This document shows positions 1 to 7,896 of a stretch of DNA of 64,000 nt, piece by piece. This DNA is from Leifsonia sp. Leaf336 (GTDB taxonomy: Bacteria; Actinomycetota; Actinomycetes; Actinomycetales; Microbacteriaceae): positions 1,054,504 to 1,118,503 of the forward strand of contig NZ_LMOZ01000002.1 of NCBI RefSeq assembly GCF_001423695.1, given 5' to 3'. The notes beneath the pieces were generated by a model. The model did no database searches. It saw nothing but the letters and a program-made list of their open reading frames with translations, and had not been told where the DNA came from. Each line of letters opens with the position of its first letter. Within the stretch, counting starts at the first letter, position 1. The position numbers and the translations under genes are program-made.

Positions 1-2
1 AG

Positions 3-2990
3 GCCGCGGGCGAGCTCGCCGAGCGCGTGCGGCGCCGGATCGAGCAGCTGGCCGCCTCCGGGCTCACCGACGTGGTCTTCGATCCGTTCGATGCCCCCGA
101 GATCGCCACCTACAACGCCTTCGCCAACGCGATCTTCCGCGAGAACGCGCTGCTCATCGGGCGTGAGCCGGAGTCGGCGGTGCTCAGCGAGGCGTCGGCC
201 TGGCAGCTGGCGCGCCGCACGGTCGTCGCCAGCTCGGACGACCGGCTGGTCGAGCTCGACAAGAGCGTCGACGCGGTCACCACCGCCGTGCTCGAGCTCA
301 GCAGGGCGCTGAGCGAGAACGTGGCCGACGCGCACGACGTGCACCGCATGGTCGAGGGCTTCGGGCGGCTGCTGGAGCTCCCGACCGGCAGCGGCCGGGT
401 GAAAGACGCCTACGCCTCGGTGCGCACGGCCGTCGCCGCGGTGGGGTCGCTGCCTCCGCTGCTCGACCTCGCCGAGCGGTTCGCCGACGAGAAGCGTCGC
501 CGCGGCTTCGTCGAGTATTCGGACCAGGTCGCGCTCGCCCTGTCGGTCTGCGAGCGGATCCAGTCGGTGGTCGAGGACTACCGCCGCCGGTACCGCGTCG
601 TGCTCCTCGACGAGTACCAGGACACATCGGTGGTGCAGACCAGACTCCTCGCCGCGCTGTTCGCGGGGGAGGCCGTGATGGCGGTCGGCGACCCGCACCA
701 GTCGATCTACGGCTGGCGCGGCGCGAGCGCCGCCAACCTCGGCCGGTTCCCGATGGACTTCGCCGGGAGCAGAGATGGCGCGGCGTCGTACGCGCTGAGC
801 ACCAGCTGGCGCAATCCGACGCGCGTGCTCGACGCGGCGAACACGCTCGTCGCGCCGCTCTCGGCCGGATCGCCGGTGCACGTCGAGCTGCTTCAGCCTC
901 GCCCCGGCGCGATGGCGGGAGAGCTCGATCACGTGTTCGAGCAGACCGTGGAGGACGAGGCGGCGGCGATCGCGGAATGGCTGCGCGCGCGGCTGGCCCA
1001 GCGGGATCGCACCGGGCTGCCGCCGTCCGCCGCCCTGCTCTGCCGGTCGATCAAGAAGATCGACGCGTTCACGGGCGCGCTCGCGGAGCGGGGCGTTCCG
1101 TACCATGTGCTCGGTCTCGGCGGCCTCCTGGAGCAGCCGGTGGTCGCCGACCTGGTGTCCGCGTTGCGGGTCATGCACGACCCGACGGCCGGCTCCGAAC
1201 TGATCCGGCTGCTGACCGGGGCCCGCTGGCGCGTAGGCTCGCGCGACATCGCGGCCCTGCGCCGCGTCGCGAGTTGGCTCGCGGCTCGCGATCATCGCTT
1301 CCAGACCCTCGACCCGGAGGTCCGCGAACGGTTGCGCGGCTCGGTGGTGGCGGAGGAGTCGGCCTCGCTGGTCGACGCCCTTGACTTCGTGGTGGAGGCG
1401 CCGGACGGCCATGGTCAGCTCTCGGCGTTCAGCGCCGTCGGGCTGGAGCGCCTCCGCGCGGCCGGGCGGCAGCTCGACCAGTTGCGCTCGCGCGCAGGGC
1501 TCGACCTCCTCGACCTGGTCACGCTCGTGCAGCAGGAGCTGCGGCTCGACATCGAGGTCGCGGCCAACGAGTCGGCGCAGCTCGGACAGGCCTCCCTCGA
1601 CGCCTTCGCGGAGCAGGTGGCCTCGTACCTCGCCAGCGACGACAGGGCGACGCTGGGCTCCTTCCTCGCGTGGCTGGCCGAGGCCGAGCAGCGCGACAAC
1701 CTCGCGCCCCGCAGCGAGGACGCCGAGCCGGGCACCGTGCAGATCCTCACGATCCACGGTGCGAAAGGGCTGGAGTGGGACGCCGTGGCGGTGCCGCGAC
1801 TGGTCGACGGCGAGCTGCCGGGGCCGCCGCAGAGCAAACGCGGCTGGCTGGCGTTCGGCCAGCTGCCCAACGAGTTCCGAGGCGACTCGGCCGAGCTGCC
1901 TGTGCTGCCGTGGCGCACCGCGGAAGACCAGAAGCAGGTCGACGAGGCGATCTCCGCCTTCGAGGCCGCCAACGTGAGCAGACACCTCGACGAGCAGCGC
2001 CGCCTGATCTACGTGGCCGTCACGCGGGCGCGCGAGAGCCTCCTGCTGAGCGGCTCGTACTGGTCGACCCAATCGCGTCCGCGCGGCCCGGGGGCGTACT
2101 TGCTCGAGTTGCAGCAGGCAGGGCTGCTGCCCGCTGACGCGTTCCCGTCCTGCGACGAACCGGACGAGAACCCGCTCGCGCCCGAGTCGCGCACGGTGCT
2201 GTGGCCGCTCGACCCGCTGGGGCCGCGGCGCAACCGGGTGGAGGCCGCGGCCGCTGCCGTCACGGCCGCCCGGGAGCGCGGCCCGGGCGATGGCGGCGTC
2301 TACGCCCTCGACGTCGACTTGCTGCTGGCCGAGCGCGCGCGCCGCGAGGCCGAGGACGGGCTCGTCGAGCTGCCGACGCGCATCCCGGCGTCGCGGTTCA
2401 AGGACTTCGTGAGCGATCCGGCCGGCGTGGCCGCGCAGTTGCGGCGACCGATGCCCGAACGGCCCTATCGGCAGACCCGGCTCGGCACGCTGTTCCACCG
2501 CTGGGTCGAGGAGCGCTACGGCGTCCCCGGCGGCGCATCGGATGAGCTCGACTCGGCCGCGACCGAGCTGGACGATCCGGCAGGCGAGCTGCTCGGCGCC
2601 GAGGCGCTGGCAGAGCTGCAGGCCACGTTCGCGGCGAGCGAGTGGGCGGCGAAGGCGCCACAGGAGGTCGAGCTGGAGATCCACGTGACTCTGGCCGGTC
2701 AGGTCGTGGTGTGCAAGCTCGACGCCGTGTACGCGGTGGAGGACGACGCGGAGCACGATGTGCAGATCGTGGACTGGAAGACCGGCAAGGCGCCCCGCGA
2801 CGACGGCGATCTGGAGCGCAAGCAGCTGCAGCTCGCGCTGTACCGTCTGGCGTACGCCCGCCACACGGGGATCGACCCCGCCCGGATCGACGCCGTCTTC
2901 TACTTCGTCGCCGACGACCGCGTCATCCGCCCGCGCCGTCTGTACTCGGAGGCCGAGCTCGCCGACCTGTGGTCGGCCGCCACCCGCTGA
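3..2990 (+). CDS. adnB: UvrD/Rep-type helicase with C-terminal PD-(D/E)XK nuclease, AdnB-like (5' partial)
   Basis: This is the C-terminal ~995 residues of a helicase-nuclease that, in the AdnAB family, resects double-strand DNA breaks. The reading frame is open to the window edge and the Walker A region lies upstream, so the gene is cut off. Visible SF1A motifs in order are LLDEYQD (Walker B), VGDPHQSIYGWRGA, TSWRNPTRVLDAAN, ILTIHGAKGLEWDAVAVP and RRLIYVAVTRARESLL. The last ~200 residues hold a RecB-like nuclease: LFHRWVEERYG, a glutamate-rich strand, CKLDAVY, then VDWKTGK and a KQLQLALYRLAYA helix. The helicase motifs look intact, which fits AdnB better than AdnA, whose motor is degenerate. 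The nearby nudC-uvrD2 order matches the mycobacterial adnB neighbourhood. The subunit assignment is inference; the helicase-nuclease call is firm. Confidence 0.85.
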   Translation, partial: AAGELAERVRRRIEQLAASGLTDVVFDPFDAPEIATYNAFANAIFRENALLIGREPESAVLSEASAWQLARRTVVASSDDRLVELDKSVDAVTTAVLELSRALSENVADAHDVHRMVEGFGRLLELPTGSGRVKDAYASVRTAVAAVGSLPPLLDLAERFADEKRRRGFVEYSDQVALALSVCERIQSVVEDYRRRYRVVLLDEYQDTSVVQTRLLAALFAGEAVMAVGDPHQSIYGWRGASAANLGRFPMDFAGSRDGAASYALSTSWRNPTRVLDAANTLVAPLSAGSPVHVELLQPRPGAMAGELDHVFEQTVEDEAAAIAEWLRARLAQRDRTGLPPSAALLCRSIKKIDAFTGALAERGVPYHVLGLGGLLEQPVVADLVSALRVMHDPTAGSELIRLLTGARWRVGSRDIAALRRVASWLAARDHRFQTLDPEVRERLRGSVVAEESASLVDALDFVVEAPDGHGQLSAFSAVGLERLRAAGRQLDQLRSRAGLDLLDLVTLVQQELRLDIEVAANESAQLGQASLDAFAEQVASYLASDDRATLGSFLAWLAEAEQRDNLAPRSEDAEPGTVQILTIHGAKGLEWDAVAVPRLVDGELPGPPQSKRGWLAFGQLPNEFRGDSAELPVLPWRTAEDQKQVDEAISAFEAANVSRHLDEQRRLIYVAVTRARESLLLSGSYWSTQSRPRGPGAYLLELQQAGLLPADAFPSCDEPDENPLAPESRTVLWPLDPLGPRRNRVEAAAAAVTAARERGPGDGGVYALDVDLLLAERARREAEDGLVELPTRIPASRFKDFVSDPAGVAAQLRRPMPERPYRQTRLGTLFHRWVEERYGVPGGASDELDSAATELDDPAGELLGAEALAELQATFAASEWAAKAPQEVELEIHVTLAGQVVVCKLDAVYAVEDDAEHDVQIVDWKTGKAPRDDGDLERKQLQLALYRLAYARHTGIDPARIDAVFYFVADDRVIRPRRLYSEAELADLWSAATR

Positions 2991-3026
2991 CGCCCGCCAC
3001 GCTCACGTCGACAGCGAGGGACGGGG

Positions 3027-4079
3027 TCAGCCGGCCTGGGAGTCGTCGTCGACCGGGCGCATGCCTCCCGGGCGGACGGAGGCGCGATCGCCGGGAGTGC
3101 GGTCGAGCATGGCCTCCACATCGTCGATCGCCATGATCGGGCCGGTCGCGGTCGACAGCGGCGTGACGGCGTTGCTGTGGACACGGTCCACGAGTCCGTC
3201 GAGCATCTGCACAGCGTCGTCGACGATGCTCTGGTCGCGCAGCTCGCGACCGTGCAGCAGCCAGCGGGCGACCTCCAGCTCGGCGTACAGCATTGCGCGC
3301 TGGGTGAACTGGCGGTCGGTGGCGACCTGACGGGTGGAGGCGTACGCGATGAGTGCGCCGTCGGTGGCTTCGGGGTTCATCGCCAGCAGCCAGTGCAGGT
3401 CACGTGCCGGGTCGCCGACGCGCAATGCGGACCAGCCGAGGACGGCGCCGACCGTCTCGCCGTCGACGAGGAACGAGTCCGCCGTCAGCGCGCCGTTGAT
3501 GACGGTCGGCTGGAACTGCCAGATCGAGTGGTCCGCGACCGCGTCGCGCCAGCGATCGCGCAGCGCTGCCGGAAGCTTGCCGGTCGAGGCCGCCGACTCG
3601 ATGAGCGCCGCAGTCGACGACAGGCACTCGGCGGCAGACAGCACGGGGAGGCCGGCTTCGCCGACGAAGCTCGTGGGGAGCGTGTGGATGGCCGCGATGG
3701 CGTGGCCGATCGAGCCGGCCAGTCCGTCGCCCGGAGGGACGTCCTCGACCGTGATGTGCTCGCCGGGGAGGAAGTCGTAGACGATCGCGCGGGTGCCGCC
3801 GACCGGCGTCTGGCCGAGGTAGGTGGGCACGTCGAACGGCAGCCGGCTGCGGATGCCGGTCGTGAGCGCGCGCAGGGCGACCAGGTCGGAGCTCTGCTCC
3901 GTCTCCGCCGCCTGCGTGAGCGGGACTCGCACGATGCGGGCGCTTCCGTCCGGCGTGGTGAGCACGGCGGAGTCGAACTCGCCGGCTCCGTCGGCGGAGT
4001 GGCGCCGGGCACCGGTGACGGTGAGGTCGGGCACGGCCGAGCTGGCCAGCGCGGCTAGAGTGAGAGGGGATCTGGCCAT
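3027..4079 (-). CDS. APH-fold phosphotransferase homologue lacking catalytic residues (putative pseudokinase)
   Basis: A 350-residue protein with the fold order of aminoglycoside/macrolide phosphotransferases: hinge-like segment RAIVYDFLPGEHI, then the region where the catalytic loop and metal-binding loop should lie. The usual HGDxxxxN loop reads N195-G-A197-L-T-A-D-S202, so His, the catalytic Asp and the Asn are all replaced. The IDW/DFG-type Asp is Gly215 (VLGWSALRVGDPARDL), although the following GDPARDL signature is kept. The C-terminus is helical and ends in a polar tail. It sits convergent to the adnB-like gene and divergent from nudC. A TAGCCT hexamer lies exactly 6 nt before the ATG and there is no Shine-Dalgarno sequence, so the mRNA may be leaderless. 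A drug-resistance role is not supported. Confidence 0.75.
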   Translation of the reverse strand: MARSPLTLAALASSAVPDLTVTGARRHSADGAGEFDSAVLTTPDGSARIVRVPLTQAAETEQSSDLVALRALTTGIRSRLPFDVPTYLGQTPVGGTRAIVYDFLPGEHITVEDVPPGDGLAGSIGHAIAAIHTLPTSFVGEAGLPVLSAAECLSSTAALIESAASTGKLPAALRDRWRDAVADHSIWQFQPTVINGALTADSFLVDGETVGAVLGWSALRVGDPARDLHWLLAMNPEATDGALIAYASTRQVATDRQFTQRAMLYAELEVARWLLHGRELRDQSIVDDAVQMLDGLVDRVHSNAVTPLSTATGPIMAIDDVEAMLDRTPGDRASVRPGGMRPVDDDSQAG

Positions 4080-4085
4080 GGACCT

Positions 4086-4091
4086 AGGCTA
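4086..4091 (-). promoter_or_regulatory. -10-like hexamer for a leaderless transcript
   Basis: TAGCCT on the minus strand is separated by exactly 6 nt from the ATG of the phosphotransferase-like gene, which would place the transcription start at or next to the A of the start codon. No clear -35 is visible. Inference only. Confidence 0.4.
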
Positions 4092-4159
4092 AATGGACTT
4101 CCGCGCGTGGGCAGTTCCGCCACGCCTTGCACCTCCGCTCCGTCCCCGAAGGGATCTCG

Positions 4160-5182
4160 ATGTCGTCCGCTCCGACGTCCGCGCTGCCGCTCGCCGCGCT
4201 CCCGCTCTCGCGCCACGCGATCGATCGTGATCACGCCGCACGTTCCCGGCCCGCGCTGTTCGATGAGCTGTGGGAGGAGCCGACGACCCGCGTCCTCGCC
4301 CTGTGGAAGGGCCGCGCTCTCCTGACGCCGGAGAGCGTGCCCGCCGCGACGCCGTCGGCCGACGGCTGGAGCGCGCCGGACGCCGGCCCCGCCGCCCTCG
4401 ACCTCCTGCCGGTGGAGCGTGTGACCGCTGCTCTGCTGCGCGTCTACCTCGGGCGCACGCTGGTCGACGTGCCGGGGGAGCCCGCCGGGTCCGCGATCGT
4501 GCTCGAAGTGCTCACCGACGCCGCCGCAGCCGAGCTCGAGCCGGACGAGGCGCGCTGGGGCAACCTCCGGACCGTGGCCACGGCCCTCAGCGACCGCGAC
4601 GCCGGACTGTTCACCGAGGCCCTCGCGATCGCGAACTGGCACGCTTCGCACACGCACTGCCCGCGCTGCGGGACGCCGACCGTCGTCGAGCAGGCGGGCT
4701 GGGTGCGGCGCTGCTTCGAAGACGGCTCCGAGGTCTTCCCGCGCACCGATCCCGCGGTGATCGTCACGGTGCTCGACACCGACGACCGGCTGCTGCTCGG
4801 TTCGAACGCGATGTGGGAGCACTCCCGCTACTCGCTGCTCGCCGGTTTCGTGGAGCCGGGGGAGTCCTTCGAATCCGCCGTCGAGCGCGAGATCTTCGAG
4901 GAGGCCGGCGTGAGGGTCGTCGACGCACGGTACAAGGGCTCGCAGCCGTGGCCGTTCCCGGCCTCCGTGATGGTCGGGATGTCCGCCCGTCTCGCCGACG
5001 ACCAGCCCGCCGCCGCGCTCACGCCCGACGGCGAGGAGATCCTCGACCTGCGCTGGTTCAGCAGGGACGAGCTGTGGGAGGCGCGGGAGCAGGTCATCCT
5101 GCCCGGCCGGTCGTCGATCGCGCGCGCCCTCATCGAAGACTGGTACGGCGGATCGCTCGACGAGCCTCCGGTCGCTCCGTGA
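4160..5182 (+). CDS. nudC: NAD+ diphosphatase / NADH pyrophosphatase, Nudix family
   Basis: Hydrolyses NAD(H) to NMN(H) plus AMP and, in the family, can remove NAD caps from RNA. The 340-residue protein has a variable N-terminal domain, a zinc-ribbon segment, the Nudix box at about residues 229-251 (GFVEPGE...REIFEEAGV) and, downstream, the NudC-specific SQPWPFPAS motif. The zinc ribbon has C167 and C170 but only one cysteine (C185) in the second pair; the fourth position is Asp188. I chose ATG 4160 because GAAGGGA lies 5 nt upstream; a TTG 33 nt earlier has no ribosome site. The stop overlaps the next gene by 4 nt (GTGA), so it is probably translationally coupled to the helicase. Confidence 0.92.
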   Translation: MSSAPTSALPLAALPLSRHAIDRDHAARSRPALFDELWEEPTTRVLALWKGRALLTPESVPAATPSADGWSAPDAGPAALDLLPVERVTAALLRVYLGRTLVDVPGEPAGSAIVLEVLTDAAAAELEPDEARWGNLRTVATALSDRDAGLFTEALAIANWHASHTHCPRCGTPTVVEQAGWVRRCFEDGSEVFPRTDPAVIVTVLDTDDRLLLGSNAMWEHSRYSLLAGFVEPGESFESAVEREIFEEAGVRVVDARYKGSQPWPFPASVMVGMSARLADDQPAAALTPDGEEILDLRWFSRDELWEAREQVILPGRSSIARALIEDWYGGSLDEPPVAP

Positions 5183-6942
5183 GCGCTGACCGCCCCGCGA
5201 GCGCCGACCCGGGCGCTTTCGGCCCCGAGGCGCTGCTCGCCGGCCTCGACGCCCAGCAGCGGGTGGCCGCGGAGGCGCTCTTCGGCCCGGTGTGCGTGCT
5301 CGCCGGCGCCGGCACGGGCAAGACGCGGGCGATCACGCACCGGATCGCCTATGGCGTCGCCTCCGGAGCCTTCACACCGAATCGGGTGATGGCGCTGACG
5401 TTCACCAACCGCGCCGCCGCCGAGCTGCGCGGGCGGCTCCGACAGCTCGGGGCGGGAGGCGTCTCAGCGCGGACGTTCCACTCGGCCGCGCTGGCGCAGC
5501 TCAACTATTTCTGGCCGCAGGTCGTCGGAGGCCAGCTCCCGAGCGTGCTCGACGGCAAGGGGCGTGTGCTCGGCCACGCCGCAGAGAAGCTCGGACTGCG
5601 GGTGGACACCGCGACCCTGCGCGACGTCGCGGCCGAGATCGAGTGGCGCAAGGTCTCCAGCCTCGGCCTGGACGAGTACGCCGCCGCGCTGGCCTCCCGC
5701 CCGCTGCCGGGTGCGCTCACGGCGGAGAAGCTCGTCGACCTCCACCGCACCTACGAGGAGCTCAAGGACGAGCGCAAGCAGATCGACTTCGAGGATGTCC
5801 TGCTCGTGTGCGCCGGCATGATCGAAGCCGAGCCGTCGGTCGCGATGCAGGTGCGCGAGCAGTACCGCTATTTCGTCGTCGACGAGTACCAGGACGTCTC
5901 TCCGCTGCAGCATCAGCTCCTCGGGCTCTGGCTCGGCACGCGGCGCGATCTGTGCGTGGTGGGCGACGCGAGCCAGACGATCTACTCCTTCGCGGGGGCG
6001 CGCAGCGAGTACCTGCTCGACTTCGAGCGCGAGCACCCCGGCTCGACTGTCGTGCGACTCGAGCAGAACTATCGATCCGCCCCACCGGTCATCGACACCG
6101 CGAACCGGCTGATGCGCGGGCGCTCCGGGGCGCTCACGTTGCACGCAGTCCACGAGACCCGACCCGGCGACGAGGTGCCGGCTCCCGAGGCCTTCGAGGA
6201 CGACCGCGCCGAGGCGCGTGCAGTCGCCGAGCGGATCGCCCAGGAGCTCGCCGCCGGCGCCAAGTCCGAGAGCATCGCGGTGCTCTATCGCGTCAACGTG
6301 CAGGCCGCGGCTCTCGAGCAGGCCCTCGGCGACCTCGGCATCAGCTACCAGCTGCGCGGCTCGAAGCGCTTCTTCGACCTCCCGGAGGTGCGCCAGGCGG
6401 TCATGACCCTGCGCGCGGCGAGCGTGGCGGCGACGGCCGAGCCGCTGTTCAAGTCGGTGAGCGACGTGCTGCGCACGCTCGGCTGGTCCGTGCGGCCTCC
6501 GGAGGGTCGGGGCGCCGTGCGGGAGCGCTGGGAGTCGCTCAACGCGATCATGGGCCTGGTCGACGAGATGCCGGAGGGCGCGACCTTCCGACGGTTCACC
6601 GACGAGCTTCTGGCGCGCCAGGCGGGCCAGCACGAGCCGACGCTGTCGGCCGTCACGCTCGCGACCCTGCACGCGGCCAAGGGCCTCGAGTGGGACTCGG
6701 TGTATCTCGTGGGCCTTTCGGAGGGCCTCGTGCCGATCAGCTTTGCGACCACGTTCGAGCAGGTCGACGAGGAGCGCCGGCTGCTCTACGTCGGCATCAC
6801 GCGCGCACGGCATCGGCTGCGGCTGAGCTGGGCGCAGCGCGGCAACCAGCCCGGTCGGCCGATCTCGCGCCAGCCGTCGCGGTTCCTCGCCGAGCTGGTG
6901 GCTCCGCGCGCGTCGACCCGGGTGGCAACGCCAGGGGAGTGA
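5179..6942 (+). CDS. uvrD2: UvrD2-like ATP-dependent 3'-5' DNA helicase, short form
   Basis: A 587-residue SF1A helicase with all motor motifs: AGAGTGKT (residues 42-49), FTNRAAAELRGRL, VDEYQDVSPLQHQLL, VVGDASQTIYSFAGA, LEQNYRSAPPVIDTAN, TLHAAKGLEWDSVYLVG and RRLLYVGITRARHRL. Its place directly after nudC matches mycobacterial uvrD2. Mycobacterial UvrD2 is about 700 residues with a C-terminal HRDC domain; this protein ends about 65 residues after motif VI, and neither an HRDC domain nor a cysteine-rich linker is visible. The GTG start overlaps the nudC stop. The last ~145 nt are antisense to the 3' end of the following minus-strand gene if that gene's frame is read to its first stop. Helicase identity is firm; the ortholog label rests on synteny. 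Confidence 0.9.
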   Translation: MSADRPASADPGAFGPEALLAGLDAQQRVAAEALFGPVCVLAGAGTGKTRAITHRIAYGVASGAFTPNRVMALTFTNRAAAELRGRLRQLGAGGVSARTFHSAALAQLNYFWPQVVGGQLPSVLDGKGRVLGHAAEKLGLRVDTATLRDVAAEIEWRKVSSLGLDEYAAALASRPLPGALTAEKLVDLHRTYEELKDERKQIDFEDVLLVCAGMIEAEPSVAMQVREQYRYFVVDEYQDVSPLQHQLLGLWLGTRRDLCVVGDASQTIYSFAGARSEYLLDFEREHPGSTVVRLEQNYRSAPPVIDTANRLMRGRSGALTLHAVHETRPGDEVPAPEAFEDDRAEARAVAERIAQELAAGAKSESIAVLYRVNVQAAALEQALGDLGISYQLRGSKRFFDLPEVRQAVMTLRAASVAATAEPLFKSVSDVLRTLGWSVRPPEGRGAVRERWESLNAIMGLVDEMPEGATFRRFTDELLARQAGQHEPTLSAVTLATLHAAKGLEWDSVYLVGLSEGLVPISFATTFEQVDEERRLLYVGITRARHRLRLSWAQRGNQPGRPISRQPSRFLAELVAPRASTRVATPGE

Positions 6943-7768
6943 GGCACCCGCACTCAGGATGCGGCTCGTAGCCGAACTCCGTCCACCTGGCGGTCCCGGT
7001 GTCGTAGCGGGAGGCCGTCGCCGTGCGGGGCGCCGTACCTGCCCGCCGCGCGGCCCGAGGCGTCGGCGGACGATCGCCGAGGGCTGCGAGCACGGCAGCG
7101 GCCGCTGCGGAGGCCACGGCCCCGCACACCAGTTCCGATTCGCCCGGCGCTGGGCGGGTGTGCAGTTGTGCGGCGAGGGCAGGCCACGCCGGGTCCGCGT
7201 CGCGGCGGTGCAGGTCGAGGCAGCGCAGGCACGCCGTCTCGCCGGGCCGGACCAACGGGCCGACGGTGGCGCCCGCATCGCCGAAGACGACGGCGAGGTG
7301 CGGGATGTCGCGGCGCAGCCAGCGCTGGTGACGGTGCGGCGCCACCGCGAACGACGCGACCACGATCGCCGCTGCCGCGTCGTCCACCGCCGGATCGTCG
7401 GCCGAGAGCCCGCTGCGCGCGTCGACTCCGGCCTCCCGCAGCAGCGCGAGGATGCGCGCCGCCGTCGGGCCGGCACCGTCGAGCACGACGATCGCCTCGC
7501 GCGGACCCGCAGGAGGATCGCCACCGCCCTGTGCCAGAACCGGCGCCAGCCGCGCGAGCAGCGCGTCGGCGGCGGCGGGGTCGGCGCCCGCACTGCGCGC
7601 GATGAGCCGGAGGGCGCCGATCGCGACGCCTCCGGCGAGTGCGGAGACCATCCGTTCGCCGGCGGCATCGAGCGGATCGAGCACGAGGCGTGGACGCTCC
7701 ACGCCGAACTGGAGTGCGTGCGGAGAGCGCCACACGCGGGGGATCGCGGGATCGAGCTGGTAGACCAT
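6797..7768 (-). CDS. ThiF/TOMM cyclodehydratase-like zinc protein
   Basis: A 323-residue protein beginning MVYQLDPAIPRVW and continuing with SPHALQFGV, an opening typical of actinobacterial proteins annotated as TOMM leader-binding or bacteriocin cyclodehydratase-like. A Rossmann-like central part (IVVLDGAGPTAARILALL) is followed by GPLVRPGETACLRCLDLH, and near the end by HPECGC. The CxxC plus CxC cysteines would form a structural zinc site as in E1-like proteins. The only candidate nucleotide-binding loop is imperfect, so adenylating activity is uncertain. No precursor peptide or YcaO gene is nearby. It sits between uvrD2 and the DUF2342 gene, as Rv3196 does in M. tuberculosis. The frame runs about 45 codons past HPECGC before stopping inside the antisense of uvrD2, an unusual tail. 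Confidence 0.7.
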   Translation of the reverse strand: MVYQLDPAIPRVWRSPHALQFGVERPRLVLDPLDAAGERMVSALAGGVAIGALRLIARSAGADPAAADALLARLAPVLAQGGGDPPAGPREAIVVLDGAGPTAARILALLREAGVDARSGLSADDPAVDDAAAAIVVASFAVAPHRHQRWLRRDIPHLAVVFGDAGATVGPLVRPGETACLRCLDLHRRDADPAWPALAAQLHTRPAPGESELVCGAVASAAAAAVLAALGDRPPTPRAARRAGTAPRTATASRYDTGTARWTEFGYEPHPECGCLTPLALPPGSTRAEPPARRGTATAGARSADRAGCRAAPSSAAADAVRA

Positions 7769-7863
7769 CCGGCCATCTTGCCGGGCGCACGGCAGCCGTT
7801 CGGCGTTATCCACAGACGCGGGCGATCGGGGCCCTTCGTCCACAGGCGACCGGGGAGGCAGGG

Positions 7864-7896
7864 CCTCGGTCAGTCCTCGGTCAGTCCTCGGTCGGT
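7864..7896. repeat. three tandem copies of an 11-bp unit at a gene end
   Basis: CCTCGGTCAGT is repeated twice, with a third copy changed at one base (CCTCGGTCGGT). The array covers the stop codon of the DUF2342 gene and follows its C-terminal coding sequence, so slippage here would change the position of the stop. Confidence 0.8.

Noticed and set aside
3027-4079. Macrolide or aminoglycoside resistance gene
   Set aside because: The catalytic His/Asp/Asn and metal Asp are all replaced, so kinase activity is unlikely.
6797-7768. TOMM (azoline peptide) biosynthetic cluster
   Set aside because: Only the ThiF-like protein is present; no YcaO, dehydrogenase or precursor peptide gene was found in the flanks.
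5464-7776. Long minus-strand frame across uvrD2
   Set aside because: Antisense to the helicase motifs; no homology signal. Only the frame with CLRCLDLH and HPECGC is coding in the right-hand part.
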